64,000 nucleotides of DNA, taken from IMG/VR virus record IMGVR_UViG_3300012985_000006, positions 78,490-142,489 of that record, one strand, 5' to 3'. The translations under genes and the position numbers were made by a program. Shown here in pieces: positions 16,628 to 24,974 of this stretch (positions are counted from its first letter, which is position 1; each line of letters opens with the position of its first letter). The notes beneath the pieces were generated by a model. The model was not told where the DNA came from. It was given only the letters and a program-made list of their open reading frames with translations, and did no database searches. Source of the DNA: a virus.

Positions 16628-17841
16628 TCGTAGGAACCTTCTGGGGAAATAACCACTTCACCGTCAGCATTCAGGTTGAAGCGGTCGAAAGTACGGAAGA
16701 AGGCAGCCTCTTTGGGGCGAGTCTTACTCGCCGGTACGAGCGCCGTCCTAAGCTCGACAGCATACCCCTTCGCCGATTCAAACAGGCTGATGAAGTGATC
16801 CACATTGACGTTGAATTCGAACGACGGGATAGAATCCGACCCATCCTCAAGCTTCAGACTGTCGACCCCAACAGGAGCGCTGGTGATGTCGTCCGAGCCA
16901 TCAATTGCCTTGAAGTGTAGGAATCCGTCCTTGTAGATCAGACGGATCTTATCCTGATCGGTCGACAAAACCGCTCGCATATGCTTGAGAGACTTGAGGA
17001 TCAACTCCTTCGACACCATCAGGACCGACTTATCCTGGCTGGTGGCGTAGTACTGGAAACGGCTATGCTCCTTGACATGGCTGGCCCAACCGATCACAGC
17101 GCCCTCGGTGAGAGCCCCATTCTCGTCAGGGATCAACTCGATCAAGAAGTTGGAACCTTCGCCAAAGCGAACCTTGACCTCTGAACCACACTTACCCAGG
17201 AAGTTGTTGAGGTAGTTCAGATTTTCAATGTGGACCCCCAACCCCTTACCCTTCAGGGCTTCACAAGAGTAGTAGGCCGCACGGGTACCATCTGCACCAA
17301 ACATGATACCGTCCCCCTTCTCCCACTCGGGACGGCTGGTATCGAAAATCTGGAGGGTGTTGAGATGTTCATCTGTCTTGACCGCCTCAGAGGGTGTGAA
17401 AGCAGCAATACTCTTCAAAGCGTCTCGAAGGATGGCCGTGTGAAAGGTCCTCTCTTCTGTGGCCTCGCTGAACTTACGGACCAGAGTGGTGAAGTTGGTT
17501 GGATCGTAGGTCGACAGATCAACCTTGGCCCCACCTTCTGTCGTGTACTTGAGCCAATGGCGTTTCTCGTCCTGACCCGACTCCAGTTCGATCCAGCCAG
17601 CCACGTACTTCAAGGAGCCAATCTTGTCACTAGGGAAGGTGAAGCCGCCCTCCCCCTCAATCGATTCCACAGCCAGCTCAGAACGGATGTACCTCACACC
17701 ATCGTGAGAATGGACGTACACCTTACCACCGTTGGTGGCAATCAAGAAGGCGGTGTCGGCACTCCCGCGTAGTTTTGGCTTGACGATATTGGCAATCTCT
17801 AAGGCCTTGCTCAAGGCCTCTACTGTGGTTTTGATCTTCAT
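16588..17841 (-). CDS. dnaN: DNA polymerase III beta sliding clamp
   Basis: A 417-residue sliding clamp that would encircle DNA and tether the polymerase. Three-domain DnaN architecture is indicated by the length and by repeated strand patterns: MKIKTTVEALSKALEIANIV at the start (as in DnaN), GWIELES in domain 1, a FTTLVRKF helix in domain 2, and ELILKSLKHMRAVLST in domain 3. The C-terminus ends ECLVTRFMPSKQG, as in the terminal clamp strand, which usually ends with MPM-type residues. DnaX-, HolA- and HolB-like loader genes are in the same window. The start is ATG with a short gap after the coiled-coil gene. Confidence 0.88.
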   Translation of the reverse strand: MKIKTTVEALSKALEIANIVKPKLRGSADTAFLIATNGGKVYVHSHDGVRYIRSELAVESIEGEGGFTFPSDKIGSLKYVAGWIELESGQDEKRHWLKYTTEGGAKVDLSTYDPTNFTTLVRKFSEATEERTFHTAILRDALKSIAAFTPSEAVKTDEHLNTLQIFDTSRPEWEKGDGIMFGADGTRAAYYSCEALKGKGLGVHIENLNYLNNFLGKCGSEVKVRFGEGSNFLIELIPDENGALTEGAVIGWASHVKEHSRFQYYATSQDKSVLMVSKELILKSLKHMRAVLSTDQDKIRLIYKDGFLHFKAIDGSDDITSAPVGVDSLKLEDGSDSIPSFEFNVNVDHFISLFESAKGYAVELRTALVPASKTRPKEAAFFRTFDRFNLNADGEVVISPEGSYECLVTRFMPSKQG

Positions 17842-17862
17842 TTTGGGGTGTGTCTTTCAGGG

Positions 17863-18138
17863 TCAGGTGGTACTGAAGGCTGCTAGAGCCTGTTCTACTT
17901 CGCAGAGCTTCTTGTCGAAATCTTCGATCATGGCCGTCACATCGGCCTGCAAACGATCACGGTCTTCCTTGAGGCGTTTTGGGTCATAGCCCGCTTCCTC
18001 TATTTCCCTCTTCAGAGACACCAACTCTTCCTTCTTGGCTTGAAGAAGACCGCTGAGAGTTGACTTTTTGGTGTTGGCGGCCTTGTACCGCTTGCTTAGT
18101 TCTTCGACTTTTTCGCTTATTTGCTCTAGTGAGTTCAT
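17863..18138 (-). CDS. Small coiled-coil protein beside SbcC genes
   Basis: A 91-residue protein, start ATG at 18138, overlapping the Cas4-like gene by 4 nt. Almost all of it is heptad-like (EKVEELSKRYKAA..., LQAKKEELVSLKRE, RLQADVTAMIEDF), a dimeric coiled coil. It lies between the SbcCD-type genes and the clamp and resembles an isolated piece of SbcC arm, so it may be a third SbcC fragment that joins the two ATPase halves. This is inference; a scaffold or recombination accessory is the alternative. Confidence 0.7.
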   Translation of the reverse strand: MNSLEQISEKVEELSKRYKAANTKKSTLSGLLQAKKEELVSLKREIEEAGYDPKRLKEDRDRLQADVTAMIEDFDKKLCEVEQALAAFSTT

Positions 18139-19040
18139 TTGTGTTTCCTCTTTTTCTGTTGAGCCTGAATATCCTGCTGTACCTTGAAACCCTTGGGGCA
18201 GATAGCTTCGACAGCGTAAGGACAAAACCTGCAATTCTCAGGCTTTGGGTTCGGGGTGAAAGTCTCCCTAGCTTTGGAGAAGGGCGCCGTTGGTAGTACG
18301 ACTCTCTCTTTTGCCTTGATCTCCTCGATCGTATCCTTGACCTGTGTGAAAAGAGACTTGATCTCCCCTTCCGAGGTACTGACCCAATCGATGCTCTCCA
18401 CAGGCTCGTAGCGCCAGAACAAGAAGGCCAGCTTGTCTGGCAACTGTCCAGTCTGAAGCTGATACAACATAGCATACCACTGGAGTTGGCGAGGATCGAC
18501 GTACTTGTCCCGATGTTTGGAACCTTTCCCGTCAACAATCAACAAATCGTTGTTGGGGGCGGTCCGCTGAATGATGAAGTCCGAACGTCCTCCCCAAATG
18601 TCCCCATTAGGAGCTTTGAAATCCAACTTGGTCTCGGCTTCCGCCCTGGGGCCTAACAGTCGGTGGTACCGGATGATGCGAAGACCTCTAGGGATCGCAT
18701 CCCTAACATCTGCTATCAGCTCTTCCTTGTTGAGGTACATGCCATATTGATTCTGGTTGGGCCCGTCACCCTTCCACAACAACACGCCGCCCTTGGAGGT
18801 CTCTTTGGCAATGCATTCGTTGATCTGAGACTCCACTCGGGAAAGCATTATTTTCTGCACCTCCGGCTGGCGCCAGAGCTGTTCCACGTAGAACTGCTCA
18901 AACAGCTGTCCCACCACAGAGCCGTAAATCGACCCTAGACGATCATCAGGACCCTCGACCGTGGTCTTGGCGATGTAGCCGTTCCAGTAGTCAAATGTGC
19001 AACTGTCGTATTTCTTGAAACCACTATAGGATAGGTACAT
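18135..19040 (-). CDS. Cas4/RecB-type PD-(D/E)XK nuclease with Fe-S cysteines
   Basis: A 301-residue nuclease. An early Cys (KYDSCTFDYW, residue about 14) and a C-terminal CRFCPYAVEAIC cluster form the four-cysteine Fe-S site known from Cas4, AddB and Dna2-like proteins. The PD-(D/E)XK core is seen in GGRSDFII (motif II), IVDGKGSKH (motif III, D-x-K) and RQLQWYAML (motif IV Q/Y). It should cut single-stranded DNA ends with a metal ion. Sits within an operon of SbcD-, SbcC- and RecA-type genes, so its job is recombination, not CRISPR; no array is present. Confidence 0.88.
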   Translation of the reverse strand: MYLSYSGFKKYDSCTFDYWNGYIAKTTVEGPDDRLGSIYGSVVGQLFEQFYVEQLWRQPEVQKIMLSRVESQINECIAKETSKGGVLLWKGDGPNQNQYGMYLNKEELIADVRDAIPRGLRIIRYHRLLGPRAEAETKLDFKAPNGDIWGGRSDFIIQRTAPNNDLLIVDGKGSKHRDKYVDPRQLQWYAMLYQLQTGQLPDKLAFLFWRYEPVESIDWVSTSEGEIKSLFTQVKDTIEEIKAKERVVLPTAPFSKARETFTPNPKPENCRFCPYAVEAICPKGFKVQQDIQAQQKKRKHK

Positions 19041-20017
19041 CAGGCTCTGGCCTTATCTAGGTAGAATTTGGCTCTGGTTATCACTTCAGGAGCAAAGGAG
19101 TCCAAAGCCTGTAAACTGCTATCGACATTCTGAGGTTGGCCCTCTTCATTGGCCGCAATCGCATCGTTCTCTAGTTGAATGACGAACTGGTCGATCGCCA
19201 GAGATTCCTTCTCCAGACGTTCTTTGCGCTCGACATCAAATACTTCCTCCGCAGGCAATACCGTCAGGGGAAGGGCTTTGACGCTGATTTGGCCTTGATC
19301 TACCTCTATCAAAGCTACTTTCGGCGTTCGTTCCAGGTTTTCTTTGACCAACGCCCCTCGGGAAACAGCCCCTTGATTGACGAAGTACCGTCCCTCTAGC
19401 TGAACGATTCCCTGGTCTCGATGCCAATGCCCAAAACACAGGACATCGAACCCACCCTCGACCAACATACTGTCGTAGCGGAACACCGGCTCCCCAAAGA
19501 AGTCTTCGACATTTGGGGGAGGGTTCTCACCCGCCAAGGCATGGATGATCGCAATCATGGCGGTATCGCCAGGCTGCTTTCTGAAGGCTTGTATCTCCCT
19601 CAGGGTGCGTTCCGAGCTGTAGGGGAACCCTACCACTCTAACCTGCTCCAATCCGTCTATGAAGACCTCTTCTCGGAGCTCCTTGAACACCCCTGACTCG
19701 AACAGGACCCCCAACGGCTGTTTGAGGATGGTGGTCAGATTGTTACCTACAATGTCGTGATTGCCCTCTACGCAATAGACAGGACAATGGTAATCATTGT
19801 GGATCGACATCACGTCTTTGACCAAAGCGTGAGAGTTCCGCAAAGGGTCCTTCACATGAAAGAAGTCCCCTCCGTCCAAGACTGCAATGGCCCCATGATC
19901 CTTGGCCATCTGGCCTATTTGGACCAGATTGCTTCGAATCTCGGCAGGGTAGTCCCCTTTCCAAGAGGCGGGGCCCTTGTCGGCAGCGTGAACATCCGTT
20001 CTAAAGATGAACCTCAC
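19040..20017 (-). CDS. sbcD: SbcD/Mre11-type nuclease
   Basis: A 325-residue calcineurin-like metallophosphoesterase. Metal ligands are seen in RTDVHAAD (motif I), LDGGDFFH (II), VEGNHDI (III), IIHAL (IV) and CFGHWHRDQ (V). This is the Mre11/SbcD set. A C-terminal region of about 70 residues follows the nuclease domain and should contact the SbcC coiled coil. Stop and start codons overlap with the Cas4-like gene by 1 nt and with the SbcC N-half by 4 nt. It would act with the split SbcC to trim DNA ends and hairpins. Confidence 0.92.
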   Translation of the reverse strand: MRFIFRTDVHAADKGPASWKGDYPAEIRSNLVQIGQMAKDHGAIAVLDGGDFFHVKDPLRNSHALVKDVMSIHNDYHCPVYCVEGNHDIVGNNLTTILKQPLGVLFESGVFKELREEVFIDGLEQVRVVGFPYSSERTLREIQAFRKQPGDTAMIAIIHALAGENPPPNVEDFFGEPVFRYDSMLVEGGFDVLCFGHWHRDQGIVQLEGRYFVNQGAVSRGALVKENLERTPKVALIEVDQGQISVKALPLTVLPAEEVFDVERKERLEKESLAIDQFVIQLENDAIAANEEGQPQNVDSSLQALDSFAPEVITRAKFYLDKARA

Positions 20018-21252
20018 GAGGCCTCCTTGTGTAGGTGTTGCCCGCTAATTGGTTGTGTGCACGTCGGACAGACGCCCAAAGCTTCCAGATCCAGAACGAT
20101 GCTTTCCTCAAGCTTGACGGCGGATGCCAAGTCCTTCTGGACGGACAGAAAGCTCGCTTCGGTGTTCAGCACTTTGCTGATGAAGGAATTTACCTTCCGT
20201 AAGGCGTTCAACTTCGCTTCAAAGAGTGCGGGGTCTTCAGCGTTCGGCACAGCACCCCAACCAGCCCAACCATCCAGAGTAACCTCCAAGCCGTGCAGTC
20301 TGGCCTGCAACGTCTTGATCTCCAACAGCTGCTGGTAGGTCTGCCTGATACGGGTGTCGTCAGGCAGCTCGATCTTGGAGATTCCGGTCAGGTTGCGTAT
20401 TTTGGGAGCAATCTCCGACACTCTAGAGTAGAAACCGTCCAAGTCCGAGTGCTTGTCAGAAGTCTCCCTCAATGCTTCGTGATCAGGCAGGGAGGGTGCA
20501 ACTGCAGTCGTCAACGTACCGATTGCTTGGGTCAGGCTCACGGCCTTTGTCATGAAGGAGCTGAGACGTTCGATAGATTCCTGGGACTTCTTCACGTTAG
20601 CCAGACGCTCTCGTAGGCCATTAGCAGTAGAGACCACCCCATCTAGACCGATGTAGATGTCTCCAATCTTTTCCAGAGTCTCAACGTCTTGGGCACGCAC
20701 CTTACGAGTGGCGACGTCTTCTTTTCGGTCTTTGACCGCCATCGCCATCGCGACATTGACCTTCTCCAATTGAGCCACGTCGCTCAGAACATCAGCCACC
20801 ACCGTGCCGGCTTTGTTGAGCAGAAAGATTGGCTCGAACTGATCGGGGATCTGAATCAGTTCTTTACCTTCTCCTACCTTTACCTGATCGAACATACCGT
20901 CAAGGAACGGAGGGGTGCCGCGTTCCAGACCTTCGTAGATCTGAGAGGAGCTCCCTTGGACAACAATGTACCGGTTGACGGCATCACCCTTTTCCCAAGT
21001 CAATTCAAGAGCAGAGGTCTTGATGCGAACTCGGGAAAAGCATTTACATTTCTTGGTGCCACGGATCGCCCTATCGCAGGACGATCCGTGACGGACGAAG
21101 TCAGTTCCGACGGCACCTGTGAGAGCCATTTGAACAGCCCTCACAAGCGCACTTTTCCCAATATTCGAACGACCCACGATGGCCGAGAATCGATCGATCG
21201 CCACAGACGTGTGACGAATAGATTGGAAATCGGTGACTTCTATTTCAATCAT
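20014..21252 (-). CDS. sbcC-N: SbcC/Rad50 N-terminal ATPase half with Zn hook
   Basis: A 412-residue protein equal to the N-terminal half of SbcC/Rad50. It begins IEIEVTDFQSIRHTSVAID and has Walker A GRSNIGKSALVRA, a Q-loop segment (IQIPDQFEPIFLL) and then a long coiled coil. It ends 14 residues after CPTC (Cys395 and Cys398), the zinc hook that lets two coils dimerise. The signature, Walker B and H-loop are on the separate 225-residue protein (15950-16627). A normal SbcC is a single chain of about 1000 residues. Overlaps sbcD and recA by 4 nt. Confidence 0.9.
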   Translation of the reverse strand: MIEIEVTDFQSIRHTSVAIDRFSAIVGRSNIGKSALVRAVQMALTGAVGTDFVRHGSSCDRAIRGTKKCKCFSRVRIKTSALELTWEKGDAVNRYIVVQGSSSQIYEGLERGTPPFLDGMFDQVKVGEGKELIQIPDQFEPIFLLNKAGTVVADVLSDVAQLEKVNVAMAMAVKDRKEDVATRKVRAQDVETLEKIGDIYIGLDGVVSTANGLRERLANVKKSQESIERLSSFMTKAVSLTQAIGTLTTAVAPSLPDHEALRETSDKHSDLDGFYSRVSEIAPKIRNLTGISKIELPDDTRIRQTYQQLLEIKTLQARLHGLEVTLDGWAGWGAVPNAEDPALFEAKLNALRKVNSFISKVLNTEASFLSVQKDLASAVKLEESIVLDLEALGVCPTCTQPISGQHLHKEAS

Positions 21253-22559
21253 TCGGCAGCTTCGTCGTCCTGACTGTCGTCAGAATCGCTTTCGATCACT
21301 TCTTCCACCACAGGGGTGTCCGATACGGAGTCGTCGCTCAAGTCGTTCCCGCCCAGAGCGTCTTCCACAGTGCTGATCATCGACTCCTCATCAGAGATGT
21401 CGTCGACAGGCTCGTCATCCTTGACAGCTACCAAGACTTTGCGCTTGATTTCCTCAAAGATACCGTGGTTCTTGCACAGATAGTCGCGGAACTTCTCCTT
21501 GGAACGTTCCTCATGTTCTCCGTACGATAGAGTGGAACCGCTCTTCTTGATGATCCTATTGGCTACTCCAGACTCAATCAGGCTGTAGTAGTTGTCGATG
21601 CCTTGACCGTACCTGATGAACAGGTCTGTGGTGTGGCCGGCCGTGCTATCGAGGCGGGTCTTGATGATTTTGGCTTGGGTGTGTTGACCGAAAGGTGAGC
21701 GCTTCTTCTTACCAGTGTGACGGTCGGTCACCTCCTTCACCTCACTTCGAATCTTGGTGAATTGGATACGAAGGTGGGCAAAGTACTTGAAGGCTTTGCC
21801 GCCCGCCGTATTGTGGTCACCAGATGCCTTGGCGGTCGTACTGATGACGGCACGATTCTGGTTGATGAACACGAGAGCGGTGCCCTTCGGATTCTTGGAC
21901 ACGTTGGGGTCGTTCAGCCACGTTGCAATCTTGGGCAGGACTTGGCTCAGAGCTCTTGCCTGAGCACCAATCCTCGCCGGATCGTCGAAGCCCTTTTCCA
22001 GCTCTTCTTTCGGAACCATCGCCGCCACCGAGTCAGCGACGATCAGGTCTACCTTGGCCTGGAGTCCGATCAGAATCATCTTCCAACCCTCTTCCATGGT
22101 GTCAGGTTGGAACAACAGCAGCTTGTCGGGATCGAACGATACCCCGATTGAACGAGCGTACTTCTGTGAGAGGGCCTTTTCGAAGTCCAGGAACATCGCC
22201 AGGCCGCCCTGACGTTGGACCTCTGCTACTGCTTCCAAAGCCGCAGTCGTCTTGCCTGAGGCTTCCGCCCCAAACAACTCAGTGTAGCAACGACGGGGGT
22301 ATCCAGGGCAAATGGGCGATTTCCCATCTTCCGCCATGGTGCCACCAATCAGGTGGTCGAGAAGGAACGATCCCGAACTCACGAACGGGCGACTCCCTCT
22401 GTCCTCGCCTACTATTTTCTTGCCAGTAACTTTGAGTACGGCCGCTCTAGCAGCGGCGGCATTCTTTGCCGAGTCCTCGCTAGCCTTGGAGCTGGCTTTT
22501 GGCGTTACTTTAGTATCTTGACCTTCAGGACCTTCTGGTGGTTTCTTTCGAACAGCCAT
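21249..22559 (-). CDS. recA: RecA recombinase
   Basis: A 436-residue RecA that would form filaments on single-stranded DNA and drive strand exchange. Motifs include Walker A GAEASGKTT, IDLIVADSVAAMVP (Walker B), FINQNRAVIS (L1/L2 border) and the phage-like extended C-terminus, which is very acidic (SDDSVSDTPVVEEV..., DSDDSQDDEAAE). The N-terminus is basic (KKPPEGPEGQ) and Ala rich. It overlaps the RuvC-like gene by 55 nt, so the two are co-translated. The acidic tail probably modulates DNA binding, as in E. coli RecA. Confidence 0.93.
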   Translation of the reverse strand: MAVRKKPPEGPEGQDTKVTPKASSKASEDSAKNAAAARAAVLKVTGKKIVGEDRGSRPFVSSGSFLLDHLIGGTMAEDGKSPICPGYPRRCYTELFGAEASGKTTAALEAVAEVQRQGGLAMFLDFEKALSQKYARSIGVSFDPDKLLLFQPDTMEEGWKMILIGLQAKVDLIVADSVAAMVPKEELEKGFDDPARIGAQARALSQVLPKIATWLNDPNVSKNPKGTALVFINQNRAVISTTAKASGDHNTAGGKAFKYFAHLRIQFTKIRSEVKEVTDRHTGKKKRSPFGQHTQAKIIKTRLDSTAGHTTDLFIRYGQGIDNYYSLIESGVANRIIKKSGSTLSYGEHEERSKEKFRDYLCKNHGIFEEIKRKVLVAVKDDEPVDDISDEESMISTVEDALGGNDLSDDSVSDTPVVEEVIESDSDDSQDDEAAE

Positions 22560-23224
22560 TTGATTAGTTCCTCTTCTTCAGGGGTGATTGGTATGTTGGA
22601 GAACCGGAAGAACCTGTCGTCTTCTCGGAAGATCAGTCCTGCCTTGACTGTCCGACCCGCTTTCGCACCCTTTTGGTAGGTGTGCACTCTTGCGAATGAG
22701 TGCTTCTCTGATGGGGTCAGATCTTCTTCTGTGATGATCTTGGATTCCAGCTTCCAGAAGCGGGCAGCTGACCTGGCCAGCAGGTATGCATCCGCTTCAT
22801 TGTGGTTCCACTTTTTGAATTGAGTGTCGGCTCTGGCAGCCTCCAGCATGTCCGACTTGTCCATTGTGCCGCGACGGACCTTTGGGTCCTGTTTGGCCAA
22901 CATCTTTAGGGACAAGGGATCGAAGTAGACTACATCCTTCCGACACAGATAAAGGGCTTCATTGACGTACAGGAATAGGCCGTACAACCCTTCTGAAAAC
23001 GACTCACCAAATGGCGGGGACTCTACCCCAACAGCTTCAATTGGGTATCGAAGTATCAGACTGATCAATTCATCCCGAATCGCCACGTAACGTTCTATGA
23101 ACAGAGCGTTGGCGTCAGTGATGAACTGACCTTTGGCCAAGACTCGGCCGGGCCCCACAACATCAGAGTTATGAACTGCCCAGCCGAATCCGGTCAACGA
23201 CGGGTCAAGACCTAGAGTGATCAT
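22505..23224 (-). CDS. RuvC-like Holliday junction resolvase
   Basis: A 239-residue RNase H-fold resolvase. The first acidic site is in ITLGLDPSLTGFGWAV (Asp7), the second in AVGVESPPFG (Glu), and the third in KWNHNEADAYLLAR near residue 145, matching RuvC spacing. A C-terminal extension of about 90 residues (with KVLKVKILK at the end) is unique to this gene. It would cut recombination junctions before packaging. Upstream of recA, with 55 nt of overlap. Confidence 0.85.
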   Translation of the reverse strand: MITLGLDPSLTGFGWAVHNSDVVGPGRVLAKGQFITDANALFIERYVAIRDELISLILRYPIEAVGVESPPFGESFSEGLYGLFLYVNEALYLCRKDVVYFDPLSLKMLAKQDPKVRRGTMDKSDMLEAARADTQFKKWNHNEADAYLLARSAARFWKLESKIITEEDLTPSEKHSFARVHTYQKGAKAGRTVKAGLIFREDDRFFRFSNIPITPEEEELIKWLFERNHQKVLKVKILK

Positions 23225-23248
23225 GCGGGGGTCGGACCCCCTCCCTGA

Positions 23249-24091
23249 TCAAACCTGATCCATCAAATTCCCGAAATCTCCGTCCATGGAGGTGTCGACG
23301 CCACCCCCATCAGAGATCCCGAGTTTGAGCTTCAGGTCGGCCGTGCTGAGTTCACGGAAGGGCACCAGTTTTTCGTAGATCGGGAAGGCCTTCTCCAGAA
23401 CCCTGGATTGGATCTTCTCGTTACGCCAAATGGCCTTGCCTGCCCCGTCAATATCGAAGTTCTGATACTCCGTATTGGTGCACTTCAGACTGAGGTCTTG
23501 CATGCAGATGTTGAGGTCATTCGACCGCAAGCTCTCTGCTACCTCATGTAGGCGACGAAACACCTTGTTGCTGAAGCGCCAGGGAACGACAGTCCAATTG
23601 GTGGCCAGTTGCTCCTTGATCGGCTCGCCTTCACGAGTGGTGGGGTAGACGATCAGGCAAGTGGTGAAGTAGGTCTTCACGTCGCCCAAGCTCTTCCACA
23701 CCTGATCCGCCTCGGAACCGTCCTTACCCAGGCGAGAGACGACATAGCCGACTCCCTCCTTGTAGTGTGCCTCTATTTTCTTGAAGCGCACATTGGTGAG
23801 GTCCAGCTTGTCCGACTCGGTTAGTTGATCTACCGATTTGCCCAGCGCCTCTGCCTTTTTGGCAAATTGCGCTTGGACAGCAGCAACTATTTCTTCCTTC
23901 GTAGCGGCCGGATTCTTCTTCTTGACTGCTCGAACGACGGCAGCTTCCAACGGATTGAAGTACACGAGGGAAACACGGTAGGTGCGCCCCTTCTCCCCTT
24001 TGAACCAATCTAGTTGATTCGAACGGGCGTGCTTCTTGTCTTCCGCACCAAGCCCCACATCGTCATCGTAGCTTTCGAGATCTATTTCCAT
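23249..24091 (-). CDS. T4 gp32-like single-stranded DNA-binding protein
   Basis: A 280-residue protein with features of phage ssDNA-binding proteins of the gp32 type: a basic and aromatic OB-like core (RTYRVSLVYF, TYFTTCLIVYPTT, VPWRFSNKVFRRLHEV, ICMQDLSLKCTN) and a short acidic tail (DTSMDGDFGNLMDQV) that usually recruits other replication proteins. Two Cys residues and no zinc-binding CxxC are seen, unlike T4 gp32. It is the first gene after a 100-nt control region and is followed by RuvC-like and RecA genes. The fold is inferred from pattern and context. Confidence 0.7.
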   Translation of the reverse strand: MEIDLESYDDDVGLGAEDKKHARSNQLDWFKGEKGRTYRVSLVYFNPLEAAVVRAVKKKNPAATKEEIVAAVQAQFAKKAEALGKSVDQLTESDKLDLTNVRFKKIEAHYKEGVGYVVSRLGKDGSEADQVWKSLGDVKTYFTTCLIVYPTTREGEPIKEQLATNWTVVPWRFSNKVFRRLHEVAESLRSNDLNICMQDLSLKCTNTEYQNFDIDGAGKAIWRNEKIQSRVLEKAFPIYEKLVPFRELSTADLKLKLGISDGGGVDTSMDGDFGNLMDQV

Positions 24092-24194
24092 AACGTTTCT
24101 TGCTCCTACTGCTGTTAGTAAGGGCCCGCACTACCTACAAATTAGATTGTTGGGTAGGAGTGTGAGCTCTATATTGGCTACTACACCGGTTGAT
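24092..24194 (-). promoter_or_regulatory. Control region upstream of the SSB-recA operon
   Basis: A 103-nt gap in a region where other genes touch. On the minus strand it opens with GGTGTAG right after the stop of the 259-residue gene, the motif repeated at many gene borders here. It also has a hairpin with CTACC/GGTAG arms near 24131-24158. A promoter for the ssDNA-binding protein gene is likely; no certain -10/-35 pair was found. Confidence 0.4.
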
Positions 24195-24974
24195 TTAGAG
24201 ATTATCGAAAAGGGACGAATAATCTTCGCCTTCAAGGAATTTGGCGATGGCTGCTTCGTCTGAGTTGGGCTCTGGATCAGCAGACACCACTACTGGTTGT
24301 GGCTTAGGAGTCGCGGTCTCCAACACTGGCTGAACGTCCTCTTCTTCATCAGTAGTCGCCTGTTCGTTGACCGCCGCTGAAGTTACCTCTAACAGGTTGG
24401 TCAACTCGTCATCATCAATAGTGAACCCGTTAGGCATTGTGGAATGTGTCCCACCTTGAGGAGTTCTGTATTGTGACTTGCGCGAGGTTTCGGTCTCATC
24501 TCCGTAGAAAGAGCCAGTTCTGAGTTCCGCATCGATCAGGCCTTTCTGCATACGAATCGCACTTACGGTGTTCTCCAATTCTTTGTGTCGATGACGAACC
24601 GCCTTATCGACGAACCCCAACTCTTTGACTTGGTTCTTCAGCTTGACGATCTTTGCACGCTCTTCTCGAAGAATCAGGTTGATCATAGCCCTACGATCCT
24701 CAATGTTGGGGAGTCGTGTCACCCTGGCATCATCTGCCAACAGGCTGTCCGAGCTGATCGAATAGGCCGCCTCAGCCGCATCAAGCTCGGTCTCGATGGC
24801 GGACTTTTGACGATGCACCTCATGCACCATGAGACTGGTGGTGTTGAGCATCCCTCTGGTTTTGGAGATCAGATCCTGCAAGTAAGCTGGACCCATCGCC
24901 ACGGGGTCTCTCGCCAGCTCAACCACTAGTGTGCCTAGTTGATCGTAAATCTCCTCGATACGTGCTTGTTTCAT
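24195..24974 (-). CDS. Coiled-coil protein after RecD-like helicase
   Basis: A 259-residue protein; start is the ATG at 24974 overlapping the TGA of the helicase gene (ATGA). An N-terminal helical domain (ARIEEIYDQLGTLVVELAR) precedes a long coiled coil (SAIETELDAAEAAY, ILREERAKIVKLKNQV, HRHKELENTVSA). The last 80 residues are acidic and Pro/Thr rich. The tail ends FLEGEDYSSLFDNL, a short acidic-aromatic end that may bind partners. No enzyme motif; probably a replication or repair accessory. Confidence 0.7.
   Translation of the reverse strand: MKQARIEEIYDQLGTLVVELARDPVAMGPAYLQDLISKTRGMLNTTSLMVHEVHRQKSAIETELDAAEAAYSISSDSLLADDARVTRLPNIEDRRAMINLILREERAKIVKLKNQVKELGFVDKAVRHRHKELENTVSAIRMQKGLIDAELRTGSFYGDETETSRKSQYRTPQGGTHSTMPNGFTIDDDELTNLLEVTSAAVNEQATTDEEEDVQPVLETATPKPQPVVVSADPEPNSDEAAIAKFLEGEDYSSLFDNL

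Noticed and set aside
18135-19040. CRISPR-associated Cas4 and a CRISPR array
   Set aside because: No direct repeats with spacers and no cas1 or cas2 are present; the nuclease belongs to the recombination operon.
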